Assembly (NCBI GenBank): GCA_963739375.1
Contig: CAVUAF010000014.1
Span: 558,001 to 622,000 of the forward strand
Length of the DNA: 64,000 nucleotides
DNA from: CAVUAF01 sp963739375
GTDB taxonomy: Bacteria; Acidobacteriota; Terriglobia; Terriglobales; Acidobacteriaceae
Direction of reading: 5' to 3'
Shown here: positions 11,816 through 20,310 of the stretch, piece after piece
How positions within the stretch are numbered: the stretch's first letter is position 1
Layout: every line of letters begins with the position of its first letter
Position numbers and translations under genes: made by a program
Notes under the pieces: model-generated
What the model saw: the letters and a program-made list of their open reading frames with translations, nothing else
What the model was told of the DNA's origin: nothing
Database searches by the model: none

Positions 11816-12469
11816 ATGACGGAAGCACAATTACGCGAGCAGATCGTGCACTGCGGCCGCCGGCTGTACGAGCGCGGTTTTGTGGCCGCCACCGACGGCA
11901 ACATCTCGGTGCGGCTCGCTCCCGGCTCGTTCCTGATGACCCCCACCTGCGTCAGCAAGGGCGTCCTCCGGGAAGACGACCTGCTGGTGGTGGATGAGCA
12001 AGGGCAGCGGCTGAGCGGGTATCGCAACGTCTCCAGCGAGCTCTCCATGCACCTGCTGATCTACCGGCTGCGGCCGGAGGTGAACGCGGTGGTGCATGCG
12101 CACCCGCCCACCGCCACCGGCTTCGCCGCGGCCGGCATCGCGCTGGAAGAGCCCATCCTGGCGGAGGCGGTCGCGGTGCTGGGCCGGGTTCCGCTGGCCC
12201 GCTATGCCACCCCGGGGACGGCGGAGTTGGCCGCCTCGCTGGCGCCGCTGGTGCCGCAGCATGTCGCCATCCTGATGGCCAACCACGGCGTCGTCACCTA
12301 TGCCGCCAGCCTCGAGGCTGCTTACAACCAGATGGAAACCGTCGAGCAGTTTGCGCGCGTCACCCTGGTGGCGCGGCAACTGGGGCGGATGCAGCCTCTC
12401 CCCGCTGACGAGGTGGAACGCTTGCGCGGCGCCGGCGCCGAGTATGTCAAGGGCGGCGGCGAGCGCTGA
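11816..12469 (+). CDS. Class II aldolase/adducin family protein (FucA/AraD-like)
   Basis: 217 residues. The fold and metal ligands of sugar-phosphate class II aldolases and epimerases are present: Glu75 (SSELSMH), His94 and His96 (HAHPP) and His157 (ANHGVV), with DGNIS near residue 28-32. Such enzymes cleave or epimerise fuculose-, rhamnulose- or ribulose-phosphates using zinc. The exact substrate cannot be read from sequence, and no sugar isomerase or kinase is adjacent. An in-frame GTG at 11810 is an equally possible start. Confidence 0.85.
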   Translation: MTEAQLREQIVHCGRRLYERGFVAATDGNISVRLAPGSFLMTPTCVSKGVLREDDLLVVDEQGQRLSGYRNVSSELSMHLLIYRLRPEVNAVVHAHPPTATGFAAAGIALEEPILAEAVAVLGRVPLARYATPGTAELAASLAPLVPQHVAILMANHGVVTYAASLEAAYNQMETVEQFARVTLVARQLGRMQPLPADEVERLRGAGAEYVKGGGER

Positions 12470-12607
12470 CCGGCAGCCGGGATTCGTTCAGGACTGGAAG
12501 ATCTCCCGGCAATTCAGGCTCGACGTGATCACATCGCGTGGCGTGCTACCGCATGGCGAAATCGCTCCCGGCCCGGCAAACGGTTACAATCGCCGGTTCC
12601 GGGAGGA

Positions 12608-13063
12608 ATGATGGCGGCATCCCCAGAATCCGTTATGCAGTTCTGGAAGGACCTGACACAAATCGTCTCTTACGGCGCTGCCGTCATCGCTATCGGGGTG
12701 ACAGGGTGGCAATATCTGCGTAGCAAGAAATTGGAAAGAGCAAAATGGGACCTTCAACTTTATGAGAAGTTCTTCGAACAGCAAACGCTAAAGGAAATTC
12801 GCGAGATTCTGGATGATGATCCCCTGAATCCGGCTATAGCGAAGACGATTGCGGAAGAACCGCCCGCCTTTACCGATTATCTGAACTTCTTTGAGTTCGT
12901 TGCTTTTTTGCGGGAACAGAAACAGATTGGATCCGACGACCTTGAAACGCTGTTCGGCTATTACCTGAATCGCCTTCGGGATAACCCAGCGGTCGCCGAG
13001 TATGTGCATACCAAAGAGAAGGGGTACGAGAAGTTGTCGCGGCTCTTGAAAAACAGGGCATAA
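12608..13063 (+). CDS. Small membrane-anchored protein of unknown function
   Basis: 151 residues with one N-terminal membrane helix (about 20-37) followed by a mostly helical, charged soluble part containing LQLYEKFFEQQTLKEIREIL and YLNFFEFVAFL; the pattern resembles DUF4760-type proteins. GGAGG lies just before two adjacent ATG codons (12608 and 12611). The gene is markedly more AT-rich than its surroundings, as is the next one 13 bases downstream, so the pair may have arrived together. No function is proposed. Confidence 0.65.
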   Translation: MMAASPESVMQFWKDLTQIVSYGAAVIAIGVTGWQYLRSKKLERAKWDLQLYEKFFEQQTLKEIREILDDDPLNPAIAKTIAEEPPAFTDYLNFFEFVAFLREQKQIGSDDLETLFGYYLNRLRDNPAVAEYVHTKEKGYEKLSRLLKNRA

Positions 13064-13076
13064 TTGAACTGTCGCT

Positions 13077-13490
13077 ATGCCGAATTACTTATTTGCCTAC
13101 GGTACCCTGCTTCGCGACCAAGCGGCGCCGGAGATCGCAGCGGTGGTGCGCAAGCTGCGGCAGGTCGGCTCAGCAAAGATGCCGGGAAGACTTTTTGATT
13201 TAGGGGATTACCCGGCGGCAGTTCCCCGCGATGGGGATAGGCGCTCGTTCGTAATCGGCATGGTGTACCAGCTGCCCGACGACCCGCTGGTTCTCCAGCG
13301 ACTTGACGATTACGAGGGTTACGATCGGGTGCATCCTTCTCGGAGTCTTTTCGTTCGGCAGCGACGGCTGGTTACGCTGAAGGGCGGTCAACGTCTTCTC
13401 TGCTGGGCCTACCTGTATAAGGGAAAATTGCCTGCTGCATCTGCCGTCGCCCACGGCAATTACGCACGTCTGAAGTCCCGCCAGGCATGA
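13077..13490 (+). CDS. Gamma-glutamylcyclotransferase/AIG2-like protein
   Basis: 137 residues with the family signature YGTLL at 8-12, GRLFDLGDYPA near 37-47 and the presumed catalytic acid Glu80 in LDDYEGY. Family members turn gamma-glutamyl amines or peptides into 5-oxoproline; the substrate here is unknown. It follows the AT-rich membrane protein by 13 bases and shares its lower GC. It is followed by the SDR gene after 15 bases. Confidence 0.85.
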   Translation: MPNYLFAYGTLLRDQAAPEIAAVVRKLRQVGSAKMPGRLFDLGDYPAAVPRDGDRRSFVIGMVYQLPDDPLVLQRLDDYEGYDRVHPSRSLFVRQRRLVTLKGGQRLLCWAYLYKGKLPAASAVAHGNYARLKSRQA

Positions 13491-13505
13491 CTACGAGAGG
13501 TGCTA

Positions 13506-14261
13506 GTGCCAAGTGGGATTGATCTTGCGGGCCATGTCGCGCTGGTGACCGGCGCCTCGCAAGGCATTGGGTGCGCGTGTGCGCGGGCGCTCGCCGAAGC
13601 CGGGGCGGCGGTGGCGCTGGCCGCGCGCAATCAGCAGAAGCTCGACGCGGTGGTGCAGGAGATCGCGGCCCAGGGCGGCCAGGCCGCCGCCTTCAAGATG
13701 GACGTGGCCGTTGAAGACGAGATCAAGGCGGCCGCCAAGGCGGCCCTCGCGCACTTCGGCAAGATCGACATCCTGGTGAACAACGCCGGCATCACCCGCG
13801 ACACCCTGGTCATGCGCATGAAGCGCGCCGACTGGGACGACGTGCTCGCCACCAACCTCACCGGCGCCCACCTCTGCATCCAGGCCGTCATCGGCTCCAT
13901 GCTCAGGCAGCGCTGGGGGCGGATCATCAACATCACCTCCATCTTCGGGCAGATGGGGCAGGCGGGACAGGCGAACTACGCGGCGTCGAAGGCGGGCCTG
14001 ATCGGGCTGACCATGGCGGTGGCGCGCGAGGTGGCGTCGCGCAACATCACGGTGAACGCGGTGGCGCCCGGCTACATCGAGACCGCCATGACCGCGGCGC
14101 TGGCCCCCGAACTGCGCGAGCAGGTGCTGAAGATGATCCCGCTGGGCCGCGCCGGCAGCGACCAGGACGTCGCCCACGCCGTCCGCTTCCTGGCCAGCGA
14201 GCAGGCCGCGTACATCACCGGACAGGTGCTGAGCGTGAACGGCGGGATGCGGATGGGATGA
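13506..14261 (+). CDS. fabG: SDR oxidoreductase, 3-oxoacyl-ACP reductase type
   Basis: About 251 residues. The sequence has the NAD(P) motif TGASQGIG, NNAG, catalytic Ser in ITSIFG and YAASK, with the FabG-like end VNGGMRMG. It would reduce 3-oxoacyl-ACP in fatty acid synthesis, but FabG-like SDRs are often paralogous and no other fab gene is nearby, so the role is uncertain. The GTG at 13506 is preferred over the GTG at 13500 because AGAGG is five bases upstream. The stop overlaps the next gene by four bases. Confidence 0.85.
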   Translation: MPSGIDLAGHVALVTGASQGIGCACARALAEAGAAVALAARNQQKLDAVVQEIAAQGGQAAAFKMDVAVEDEIKAAAKAALAHFGKIDILVNNAGITRDTLVMRMKRADWDDVLATNLTGAHLCIQAVIGSMLRQRWGRIINITSIFGQMGQAGQANYAASKAGLIGLTMAVAREVASRNITVNAVAPGYIETAMTAALAPELREQVLKMIPLGRAGSDQDVAHAVRFLASEQAAYITGQVLSVNGGMRMG

Positions 14262-14773
14262 ACGCGTCTTCCGAAAACGCTATAACCAGCGCGCAACCGG
14301 CCGCGGCCGTGGAGATCGTCCCGGCAACGACGCCGGAGCAGATCGCCGCGGCGCGCGCCCTCTTCCTCGAATACGCGCAGTCCCTCGGCTTCAGCCTCTG
14401 CTTCCAGAGCTTCGAAAAAGAACTGGCGGAGCTGCCGGGCAGCTACGCGCCGCCTGCGGGACGTCTGCTGCTGGCGAAGAGCACCGGCGTTTATGCCGGC
14501 TGCGTGGCGCTGCATGCGTTGGCGGGCGATGCCTGCGAGATGAAGCGCCTGTACGTGCGGCCGGGGGCGCGCGGCCGGCAACTGGGGCGGCGGCTGGCGG
14601 AGCGCGTCATCGGCGAAGCGCGGCAGATTGGCTACGCGCGCATGCGGCTCGACACCATTCCCGGGGTCATGGACAGCGCCATCGCGCTCTACCGCCGCCT
14701 CGGGTTCCGCGAGGTCCCGCCCTGCTGCCACAACCCGGTCGCCGGCGCCAGCTACATGGAACTGACGCTGTAG
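14258..14773 (+). CDS. GNAT family N-acetyltransferase
   Basis: 171 residues with a GNAT fold: the acetyl-CoA pyrophosphate loop is VRPGARGRQLGRRL, followed by the helix AERVIGEARQIGY and MRLDTIP. The acceptor is unknown. Translation is coupled to the preceding SDR gene through an ATGA overlap. Confidence 0.85.
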   Translation: MNASSENAITSAQPAAAVEIVPATTPEQIAAARALFLEYAQSLGFSLCFQSFEKELAELPGSYAPPAGRLLLAKSTGVYAGCVALHALAGDACEMKRLYVRPGARGRQLGRRLAERVIGEARQIGYARMRLDTIPGVMDSAIALYRRLGFREVPPCCHNPVAGASYMELTL

Positions 14774-14915
14774 CGGCGTGGCGTGTACTCCGCCGGTAGA
14801 GTTTTGCCGGCCGGCCGGGGTTTAGAAAGGAAGAAAAAATCCTCTTGCCAGCCGCTTCCTCTCTGGTTACTATGCAGGTACCCCCAAATGTAGTCCCTGG
14901 ATTGCTCTGGCCCGC

Positions 14916-15269
14916 ATGAATATCGGAGAGACGATCAGAAATTTTCGCCTGCAGAAGGGCATGTCGCAGGGCGACATTGAGAAGCGCACCGGCCTCCTGC
15001 GCTGCTACCTCTCCCGCGTGGAAAACGGCCACACCATTCCCTCGCTCGACACGCTGGCCAAGATCGCCGCCGCGCTCGACATCCCGCTGGGCAACTTCTT
15101 CGCCGACGCCGCCGCCGACAACGGCCACGCCAAGTCCGCCCCGCAGCTCACAGAAGACGAAGTGCGCTTCCTGACCCAGATCCGCCGCTACTCGCCCAGC
15201 CTCAACGAAAGCGACCGCAAGCTGGTGCTGGCCATGGTCAAGAAAATGGCCGCCAGCAGCGGCAAGTAG
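14916..15269 (+). CDS. XRE-family transcriptional regulator
   Basis: 117 residues. An N-terminal helix-turn-helix (about 6-60: IRNFRLQKGMSQGDIEKRTG, LSRVENGHTIPSLDTL) is followed by a short helical tail ending in MVKKMAASSGK. There is no sensor domain. It stands alone between two gaps of 142 and 415 bases, so it probably has its own promoter; targets are unknown. Single-domain XRE proteins like this are common in Acidobacteria. Confidence 0.85.
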   Translation: MNIGETIRNFRLQKGMSQGDIEKRTGLLRCYLSRVENGHTIPSLDTLAKIAAALDIPLGNFFADAAADNGHAKSAPQLTEDEVRFLTQIRRYSPSLNESDRKLVLAMVKKMAASSGK

Positions 15270-15684
15270 CTCTCGCCTCCCTTAATCGCTGCGCCGTCCG
15301 CTATCCGCTGTCCGCTTTCCGCTTCCGGCTCTGAGGCCGCTGCGCGTTTCGCGCTGCGCCGCAAAAGGACGAAGGGCCTCTGCGCGAGGGCCTGGCGTTC
15401 CACGTCCCCGTCCGGCGCCGGTGCCCGCCCAAAGTGGGCTCCCGCCTGCACGGTCTATCTGGTGTGTTTTGTTCGGCTTGAAGGGATCTTCCCAGAGGGA
15501 TGGCGGGGCGTCGCGGCGGCCACCAGGTAAATTTGTCGCGCTGGGTGCGGGAAATGCGCAACCCGGGCGCCTCCTGCGAGGTTCCAAAGTGGGATAGCCC
15601 CTTTTCAGTTACTTCGGTTCCCCAATGCACCGCTCCTGTGGTCCCCGGGCGGAGTACTTCGGCTAAGATGCAACGGGAGAAGGA
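15270..15684. other. 415-base gap with single-arm heptad repeat
   Basis: No credible gene. Near 15297-15330 there are four tandem seven-base words of the type TCCGCTN, reminiscent of the hairpin arms elsewhere, but I find no matching complementary arm. The rest is GC-rich with short local inverted repeats. A promoter for the downstream cyclase gene presumably lies in the last 100 bases, but I cannot point to it. Confidence 0.5.
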
Positions 15685-16578
15685 ATGCCGGTGGGATTAA
15701 GGAAAACAGCGGCGGCCCCCAGCCGCTATCGCAGTCTTCAGGATCCGGATAGCCTGCACCAGTTGGTGCAGCGCCTGCACGAAGGGATATACGTCACCAC
15801 CCGCGCCGGCCAGATCCTGGATGCGAATCCCGCCTTTCTGCGCATGTTTGGGGTGGCCTCGCTCGGGGAGCTGCGCCGCTACGCCGCCTCCGACCTGCTG
15901 GTGCATCCCGAGCAGCGTCTGCGCGAGCTCGAGCTGCTGGACCGGCTAGGCGCGGTGCGCGAGTTCGAACTCCAGATCCGCCGTCCCGACGGCCAGGTCC
16001 GCACCGTGCTCGACACCACCCAGGCCCTGCCCGATCCCCTGACCGGGGAGGTGTTTTACCAGGGCATCCTGGTGGACATCAGCGACCGCAAGCGGCTGGA
16101 GGAGCAGTTGCTCGAACAGAGCATCCGCGATCCGCTCACCGGCTGCTACAACCGGCGCTACCTGAATGAATTCGAGGCGCTGATGAAGCAGCGCGGCTTC
16201 GGCTGGGGCTGCATCGTGCTCGACGTGGACCACTTCAAGGAATACAACGACTGCTACGGCCACCGCGTCGGCGACGAGGTGCTGACCCGCATTGCGCGCT
16301 TCCTCATGCGCCAGACGCGCACCGAAGAAGGCGTGGTGCGGCTGGGCGGCGACGAATTCGTCGTCCTGCTCACCAATTCCACCCCCCAGGCCACGGAACA
16401 AGCTGCCCACCGTCTCCAGCAGTTGGGCTCCCGCCAGGTGCCGGTGGAGTTTTCCCTGGGCTGGGCCGCGCGCGAACCCGGCGAGGCCCTGGAGCGCACC
16501 ATCGATCGCGCCGACGAAACCCTGCTCGCCGTCCGCTCCCACGAACGCGCCGACGATTCTGACCGCCGCCGGCCGTAG
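15685..16578 (+). CDS. PAS-GGDEF diguanylate cyclase
   Basis: 297 residues: a PAS sensor domain (about 25-135, GIYVTTRAGQILDANPAFLRMFG) with no membrane segment, then a GGDEF domain that makes c-di-GMP from two GTP. The signature GGDEF is intact at about 221-225. The product-inhibition I-site position upstream reads RTEE rather than RxxD, so feedback inhibition may be weak. The start is supported by GGGAGAAGGA just before the ATG. The gene converges on the Trm112-like gene through a repeat hairpin. Confidence 0.92.
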   Translation: MPVGLRKTAAAPSRYRSLQDPDSLHQLVQRLHEGIYVTTRAGQILDANPAFLRMFGVASLGELRRYAASDLLVHPEQRLRELELLDRLGAVREFELQIRRPDGQVRTVLDTTQALPDPLTGEVFYQGILVDISDRKRLEEQLLEQSIRDPLTGCYNRRYLNEFEALMKQRGFGWGCIVLDVDHFKEYNDCYGHRVGDEVLTRIARFLMRQTRTEEGVVRLGGDEFVVLLTNSTPQATEQAAHRLQQLGSRQVPVEFSLGWAAREPGEALERTIDRADETLLAVRSHERADDSDRRRP

Positions 16579-16581
16579 AAG

Positions 16582-16778
16582 CAGTTCTCAGTTCTCAGTT
16601 CCCAGTTCTCAGTTGCCAGTTGGCAGTTGGCAGTTGGCAGTGGTCAGAAAAACCTATGGCGTGAAGGGCAGCCCCCGATGCCGCGCGACGCTGGAACCGC
16701 ACGGACCGAGATCTTTCTGGCAACTGGCAACTGCGTGCGGATCTTTCTGACAACTGGCAACTGACAACTGGCAACTGC
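16582..16778. repeat. Heptad-repeat hairpin between convergent genes
   Basis: The left arm (16582-16647) is about nine tandem seven-base words of the form CAGTTNN. The right arms (about 16717-16737 and 16749-16778) are made of the complementary words (CAACTGG, CAACTGA). The arms can pair into a long stem between the cyclase and the minus-strand Trm112-like gene. The loop carries a partial direct repeat around GGATCTTTCTG. Confidence 0.75.
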
Positions 16779-16946
16779 CTACGGCTCTAGGGTCGCCTCG
16801 TCCACCAGCAGGATGGGAATGTCGTCGCGGATGGGATAGACGCGGTGGCAGGCCGCGCACTTCAGCGCGTTGCCGTCGGGCTTGAGGGCCAGCGGCGCCT
16901 TGCACGCCGGACAGGCCAGGATCTCCAGCAGGTCTTGGGGAATCAT
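16779..16946 (-). CDS. Trm112/YcaR-family zinc-ribbon protein
   Basis: A 55-residue protein with two CxxC pairs (CPAC and CAAC) and the family pattern LLEILACPACK, VYPIRDDIPILL. Trm112-like proteins act as small partners of methyltransferases, and bacterial versions are often found near lipid-A or tRNA modification genes; the partner here is unknown. The ATG at 16946 has GAGGA seven bases upstream. It is too short for most gene-length cut-offs, but the motif is unambiguous. Confidence 0.88.
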   Translation of the reverse strand: MIPQDLLEILACPACKAPLALKPDGNALKCAACHRVYPIRDDIPILLVDEATLEP

Positions 16947-17057
16947 GGGTTCCTCGTGGTGCGGATTGTAATGAAAAACCCCTCCCCGTCAAGAAATCGC
17001 TGGCTTCGCGCTCGCCGCCCGTTGCAATTTACAACTAGAAACTTGACACTGGTGCGC

Positions 17058-18986
17058 ATGGATCGTCGGTCCGCTTCCCTGTCCCGCCGTTGGCTTCCCG
17101 CCCTGCTCCTGCTCCTCGCCGGCGTCGCCTTTGCCGGCGAAAAGTTTCAGCAGCCTGGCCCCATCGCCCTCGACCACGACGGCGACAAATGGGCCCGCAA
17201 GACGCTGAAGAAGCTCACGCTGGAGCAGAAGGTCGGGCAGATCATGATGCTCCCCGCGCCCGCCGAGTTCCTCAACGTCGCCAGCCCCGAGTACCTGCGC
17301 CTGCGCGACCTGCTGCAGCGCTATCACCTGGGCGGCTTCACCCTCACCGTGCGCTGGGACGGTCCCATCATCTATCGCAACATGCCCTACGAAGCGGCGC
17401 AGTGGACCAACGCCCTGCAGGGACTCTCGGAAGTGCCGCTGATCTTCGCCGCCGACTTCGAGCGCGGCCTCTCCATGCGGCTCCAGGCGGCGACGACGTT
17501 TCCCCACGCCATGGCCTTCGGCGCCGCCGGCAATCCGCAGTACGCGGAGGCCTTCGGACGCATCACGGCGATGGAATCGCGCGCCATCGGGGTGCACTGG
17601 AACTTCTTTCCGGTGGCCGACGTGAACTCCAACCCGGCCAACCCCATCATCAACACCCGCTCCTTTGGCGAAGACCCGGCGCAGGTAGGCGAACTGGCCG
17701 CCGCCTACATTCGCGGCTCGCACCAGGGCGGCATGCTGGCCACCGCCAAGCATTTTCCCGGCCACGGCGACACGGCCACCGACTCGCACCTGGCGCTGGC
17801 CCAGGTCACGGGCGACGCGGCGCGGCTGGCCGCGGTCGAGCTGCCCCCCTTCCGGCAAGCCATCGAGGCGGGCGTGGACGCGGTGATGGTGGCGCACGTC
17901 AGCGTCCCGGCGCTCGAGCCCGACCCCAACCGCGTCGCCACCACCTCGTCCCGCATCGTCACCGGGCTGCTGAAGGAGAAGCTGGGGTTCCAGGGCATCG
18001 TGATCACCGACGCCATGGACATGAACGCGCTCACCCGGCTCTACGTCAGCCCGGGGCAGCCGGACAACGGCCGTGCCGCGGTGGAAGCGGTGAAGGCGGG
18101 GGCGGACATTGTGCTGCAGCCGGCCAACGTGGGGGCGGCGTTCAACGCGCTACTGGCGGCGGTGCAGAGTGGCGAAATCCCGCTGGCGCGGCTCGACGAG
18201 TCGGTCCTGAAGCTGCTGCGCGCCAAGGCTTCGGTCGGGCTGCACAAGGCGCGGCTGGTGGATGTCAACGCGCTGGCGCGCACGATTGCCAATCCCGAAA
18301 GCCTCGCCGCCGGCCAGAAGACGGCGGATGACGCCGTCACCCTGCTGCGCGACGCCGGGCTGCTGCCGCTGAAGAAATCAGGAACCGCGCTCCGTTCGCT
18401 TGCGTATGGCAATGTGACGGAGGCGGGAAGCCGCCTGCTGGCGCTGCTCCTGGTGGACGACATGCGGGCCGAACCTGGCCGCGAGTTCGAGCGCCAGCTG
18501 CGCGCCCGCGTCCCCGATGCCGGCATCGTGTGGGTGGACCCGCGCGTGGCCACGGCCATGACGCCGCAAGTGCTGGCGGCGGCCGCGGCGGCGCAGACGG
18601 TGGTGGTCGCCGCCTACGTCACCCCCACCGCCGGCAAGGCGGTGAAGATCAACGGGGCGTATCAGAACACGGTTTCCTTACAGCCGGATATGGCAGAGCT
18701 GCTCAAATCGCTGTTGCAGCGCGGGGCGGCCAAGACCGCCGTGATCGCCATGGGCAGCCCCTACCTGGCGCAGGATTTCCCCCAGGTGAGCACCTATCTC
18801 TGCACCTTCTCCAATGCCACCGTCTCGGAAATCGGTGCGGTGAAGGCGCTCTTCGGCGAGATCCCGGTGCACGGGCATCTGCCCGTCACCATTCCCAACT
18901 TCGCGGCCCGCGGCAGCGGCATGACCCGCGAAGGAGTGACAGCGGGAGGAAGCAATGCAAAAGCCAGCCACAACGCGGGGCAGTGA
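17058..18986 (+). CDS. Secreted glycoside hydrolase family 3 (beta-N-acetylglucosaminidase-like)
   Basis: 642 residues with a signal peptide (RRWLPALLLLLAGVAFAG). The N-terminal barrel has the NagZ-type motif KHFPGHGDTATDSH and the nucleophile Asp in VITDAMDMNAL. A second, C-terminal GH3 domain (about 400-640) makes it longer than the cytoplasmic NagZ of about 340 residues. It probably removes beta-linked GlcNAc from peptidoglycan fragments or chitooligosaccharides outside the cytoplasm. The ATG at 17058 is chosen because the signal peptide begins there. The 3' end overlaps the next gene by 32 bases. Confidence 0.88.
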   Translation: MDRRSASLSRRWLPALLLLLAGVAFAGEKFQQPGPIALDHDGDKWARKTLKKLTLEQKVGQIMMLPAPAEFLNVASPEYLRLRDLLQRYHLGGFTLTVRWDGPIIYRNMPYEAAQWTNALQGLSEVPLIFAADFERGLSMRLQAATTFPHAMAFGAAGNPQYAEAFGRITAMESRAIGVHWNFFPVADVNSNPANPIINTRSFGEDPAQVGELAAAYIRGSHQGGMLATAKHFPGHGDTATDSHLALAQVTGDAARLAAVELPPFRQAIEAGVDAVMVAHVSVPALEPDPNRVATTSSRIVTGLLKEKLGFQGIVITDAMDMNALTRLYVSPGQPDNGRAAVEAVKAGADIVLQPANVGAAFNALLAAVQSGEIPLARLDESVLKLLRAKASVGLHKARLVDVNALARTIANPESLAAGQKTADDAVTLLRDAGLLPLKKSGTALRSLAYGNVTEAGSRLLALLLVDDMRAEPGREFERQLRARVPDAGIVWVDPRVATAMTPQVLAAAAAAQTVVVAAYVTPTAGKAVKINGAYQNTVSLQPDMAELLKSLLQRGAAKTAVIAMGSPYLAQDFPQVSTYLCTFSNATVSEIGAVKALFGEIPVHGHLPVTIPNFAARGSGMTREGVTAGGSNAKASHNAGQ

Positions 18987-19575
18987 TTTCGAGCGGGCGC
19001 TGCAGGTCGTACTGATTCTGAGCGCCCTGCTGCTGGTGGGGTGCGGCATCAGCGTCAGTAAGAACGTGAACGGCCAGGACAAGAAGGTGGACATCACCAG
19101 CCCCTTCGGCTCGCTGCACGTCAACACCGACGTGGACATGAAGGCCCTCGGCCTCCCCGTTTATCCCGGGGCGCGCCGCCGCATCGAAGAAAAGGACCGG
19201 CACGGCGCCAACGTCAACATCGAAAGCTCGCTGTTCGGCGTGAAGGTGGTGGCGGTGGAGTACGAGAGCGACGATACCCCCGGCAAGGTGCTGGATTTCT
19301 ATCGCAACGCGCTCAAACAGTATGGCAACGTCCTCGAGTGCAAGGGACACTCCAGCGGCCAGTCCGCGCGTCCCGGCGAGTCGAAGGAGTTGACCTGCGG
19401 CGGCGATGATTCCCGCGGCCACCTCAACATTGACATCGATAAGGACCCGGACGCGGTCCAACTGAAGGTGGGCACCACCGACCGCCAGCACATCGTGGCG
19501 GTGCGCACCGCTGAAGGCAAGACGCGCTTCGGCCTGGTGTACCTGCAGACGCGGGGCAAGAACGACAGCATCTAG
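18955..19575 (+). CDS. Putative lipoprotein of unknown function
   Basis: 206 residues. The N-terminal hydrophobic segment ending LLLVGCG is a lipobox with lipidation Cys near residue 30. The mature part contains YPGARRRIEEKD and a segment VLDFYRNALKQYGNVLEC seen in small Acidobacterial lipoproteins. The start is set by GGGAGGA just before the ATG, even though it overlaps the GH3 gene by 32 bases. The overlap implies co-expression with the glycosidase; function unknown. Confidence 0.75.
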   Translation: MQKPATTRGSDFERALQVVLILSALLLVGCGISVSKNVNGQDKKVDITSPFGSLHVNTDVDMKALGLPVYPGARRRIEEKDRHGANVNIESSLFGVKVVAVEYESDDTPGKVLDFYRNALKQYGNVLECKGHSSGQSARPGESKELTCGGDDSRGHLNIDIDKDPDAVQLKVGTTDRQHIVAVRTAEGKTRFGLVYLQTRGKNDSI

Positions 19576-19644
19576 CTATTGAGTTCTGGGGGGATTCGGT
19601 TATTGTTGCCTGGGCGCGATAGTCAGCTGCATGGCCCAATCCCC

Positions 19645-20274
19645 GTGACTCATGCTTGCGATCGCTGTGGCGCCGCCGTAGAAGACGGCGTCAGCTTCTG
19701 CGGTGGCTGTGGCGCACCGCAAATCCGCGTCGCCGCCCCGGCGAGCCCGCTGTACGCCGCCGGGCCGAGCAGCGGGGCGCCCAGCTTGCCTCCCGGCACG
19801 ATTGCCTGGCCGCATGGCCTCCCCGCCGCCCTCATCGCCGGCCTGGGCGCCGGCTTCCTTTCGGTTACCCCGATCGTGGGGCTCGGTGTTTGCCTGTGGC
19901 TGCTGGCCGGTGGAGCGGCCGCGGTGGCCATCTACCGGCACCGGCAGCCGGCGGCCCCGATGTCGGCGGGAACGGGCGCGCGCCTGGGCAGCGTTACCGG
20001 GGTGTTCGCTTTCGGCGTGTACGCCGTGGTCACCGCGCTGGAGATGCTGGTGAGCGGGCGCACGCTGCGCGAAGTGCTGCGCCGCGCCCTGGAACAATCG
20101 GCGGCGCGCAATCCTGATCCCCGGGCCCAGGAGATCATGCAGAAGCTCACCTCGCCCGAGGGGCTGGCGCTGATCGTCACCCTGACGTTCGTGGTGCTGT
20201 TTTTTGTGTTCGTGATTTTCTGCAGTATCGGCGGCGCGGTTTATGCGTCCATGCAGCCGCGGGAAGAGAAGTAG
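19645..20274 (+). CDS. Zinc-ribbon membrane protein of unknown function
   Basis: About 209 residues from the GTG at 19645. An N-terminal zinc ribbon (CDRC...CGGC) is followed by a Pro/Ala linker and about four membrane helices (two near 60-100, one near 125-145, one near 180-205). The start is uncertain: TTG codons at 19603 and 19606 with a GGGGGG tract upstream are alternatives. It precedes pyrR by 36 bases, but nothing in it suggests pyrimidine metabolism. Confidence 0.65.
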   Translation: MTHACDRCGAAVEDGVSFCGGCGAPQIRVAAPASPLYAAGPSSGAPSLPPGTIAWPHGLPAALIAGLGAGFLSVTPIVGLGVCLWLLAGGAAAVAIYRHRQPAAPMSAGTGARLGSVTGVFAFGVYAVVTALEMLVSGRTLREVLRRALEQSAARNPDPRAQEIMQKLTSPEGLALIVTLTFVVLFFVFVIFCSIGGAVYASMQPREEK

Positions 20275-20310
20275 CGCGTCGCTTGCCGCGCTGCCGCGTC
20301 GCCGCGTATC

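Noticed and set aside
16582..16778. CRISPR array
   Set aside because: The repeats are seven bases long, contiguous and without spacers, and they pair with a complementary arm.
17042..17047. TTGACA as a promoter for the GH3 gene
   Set aside because: It lies only about ten bases before the start codon, leaving no room for a -10 element and leader.
20275..20310. PyrR-dependent attenuator before pyrR
   Set aside because: The gap is too short and shows no conserved PyrR-binding loop or terminator.
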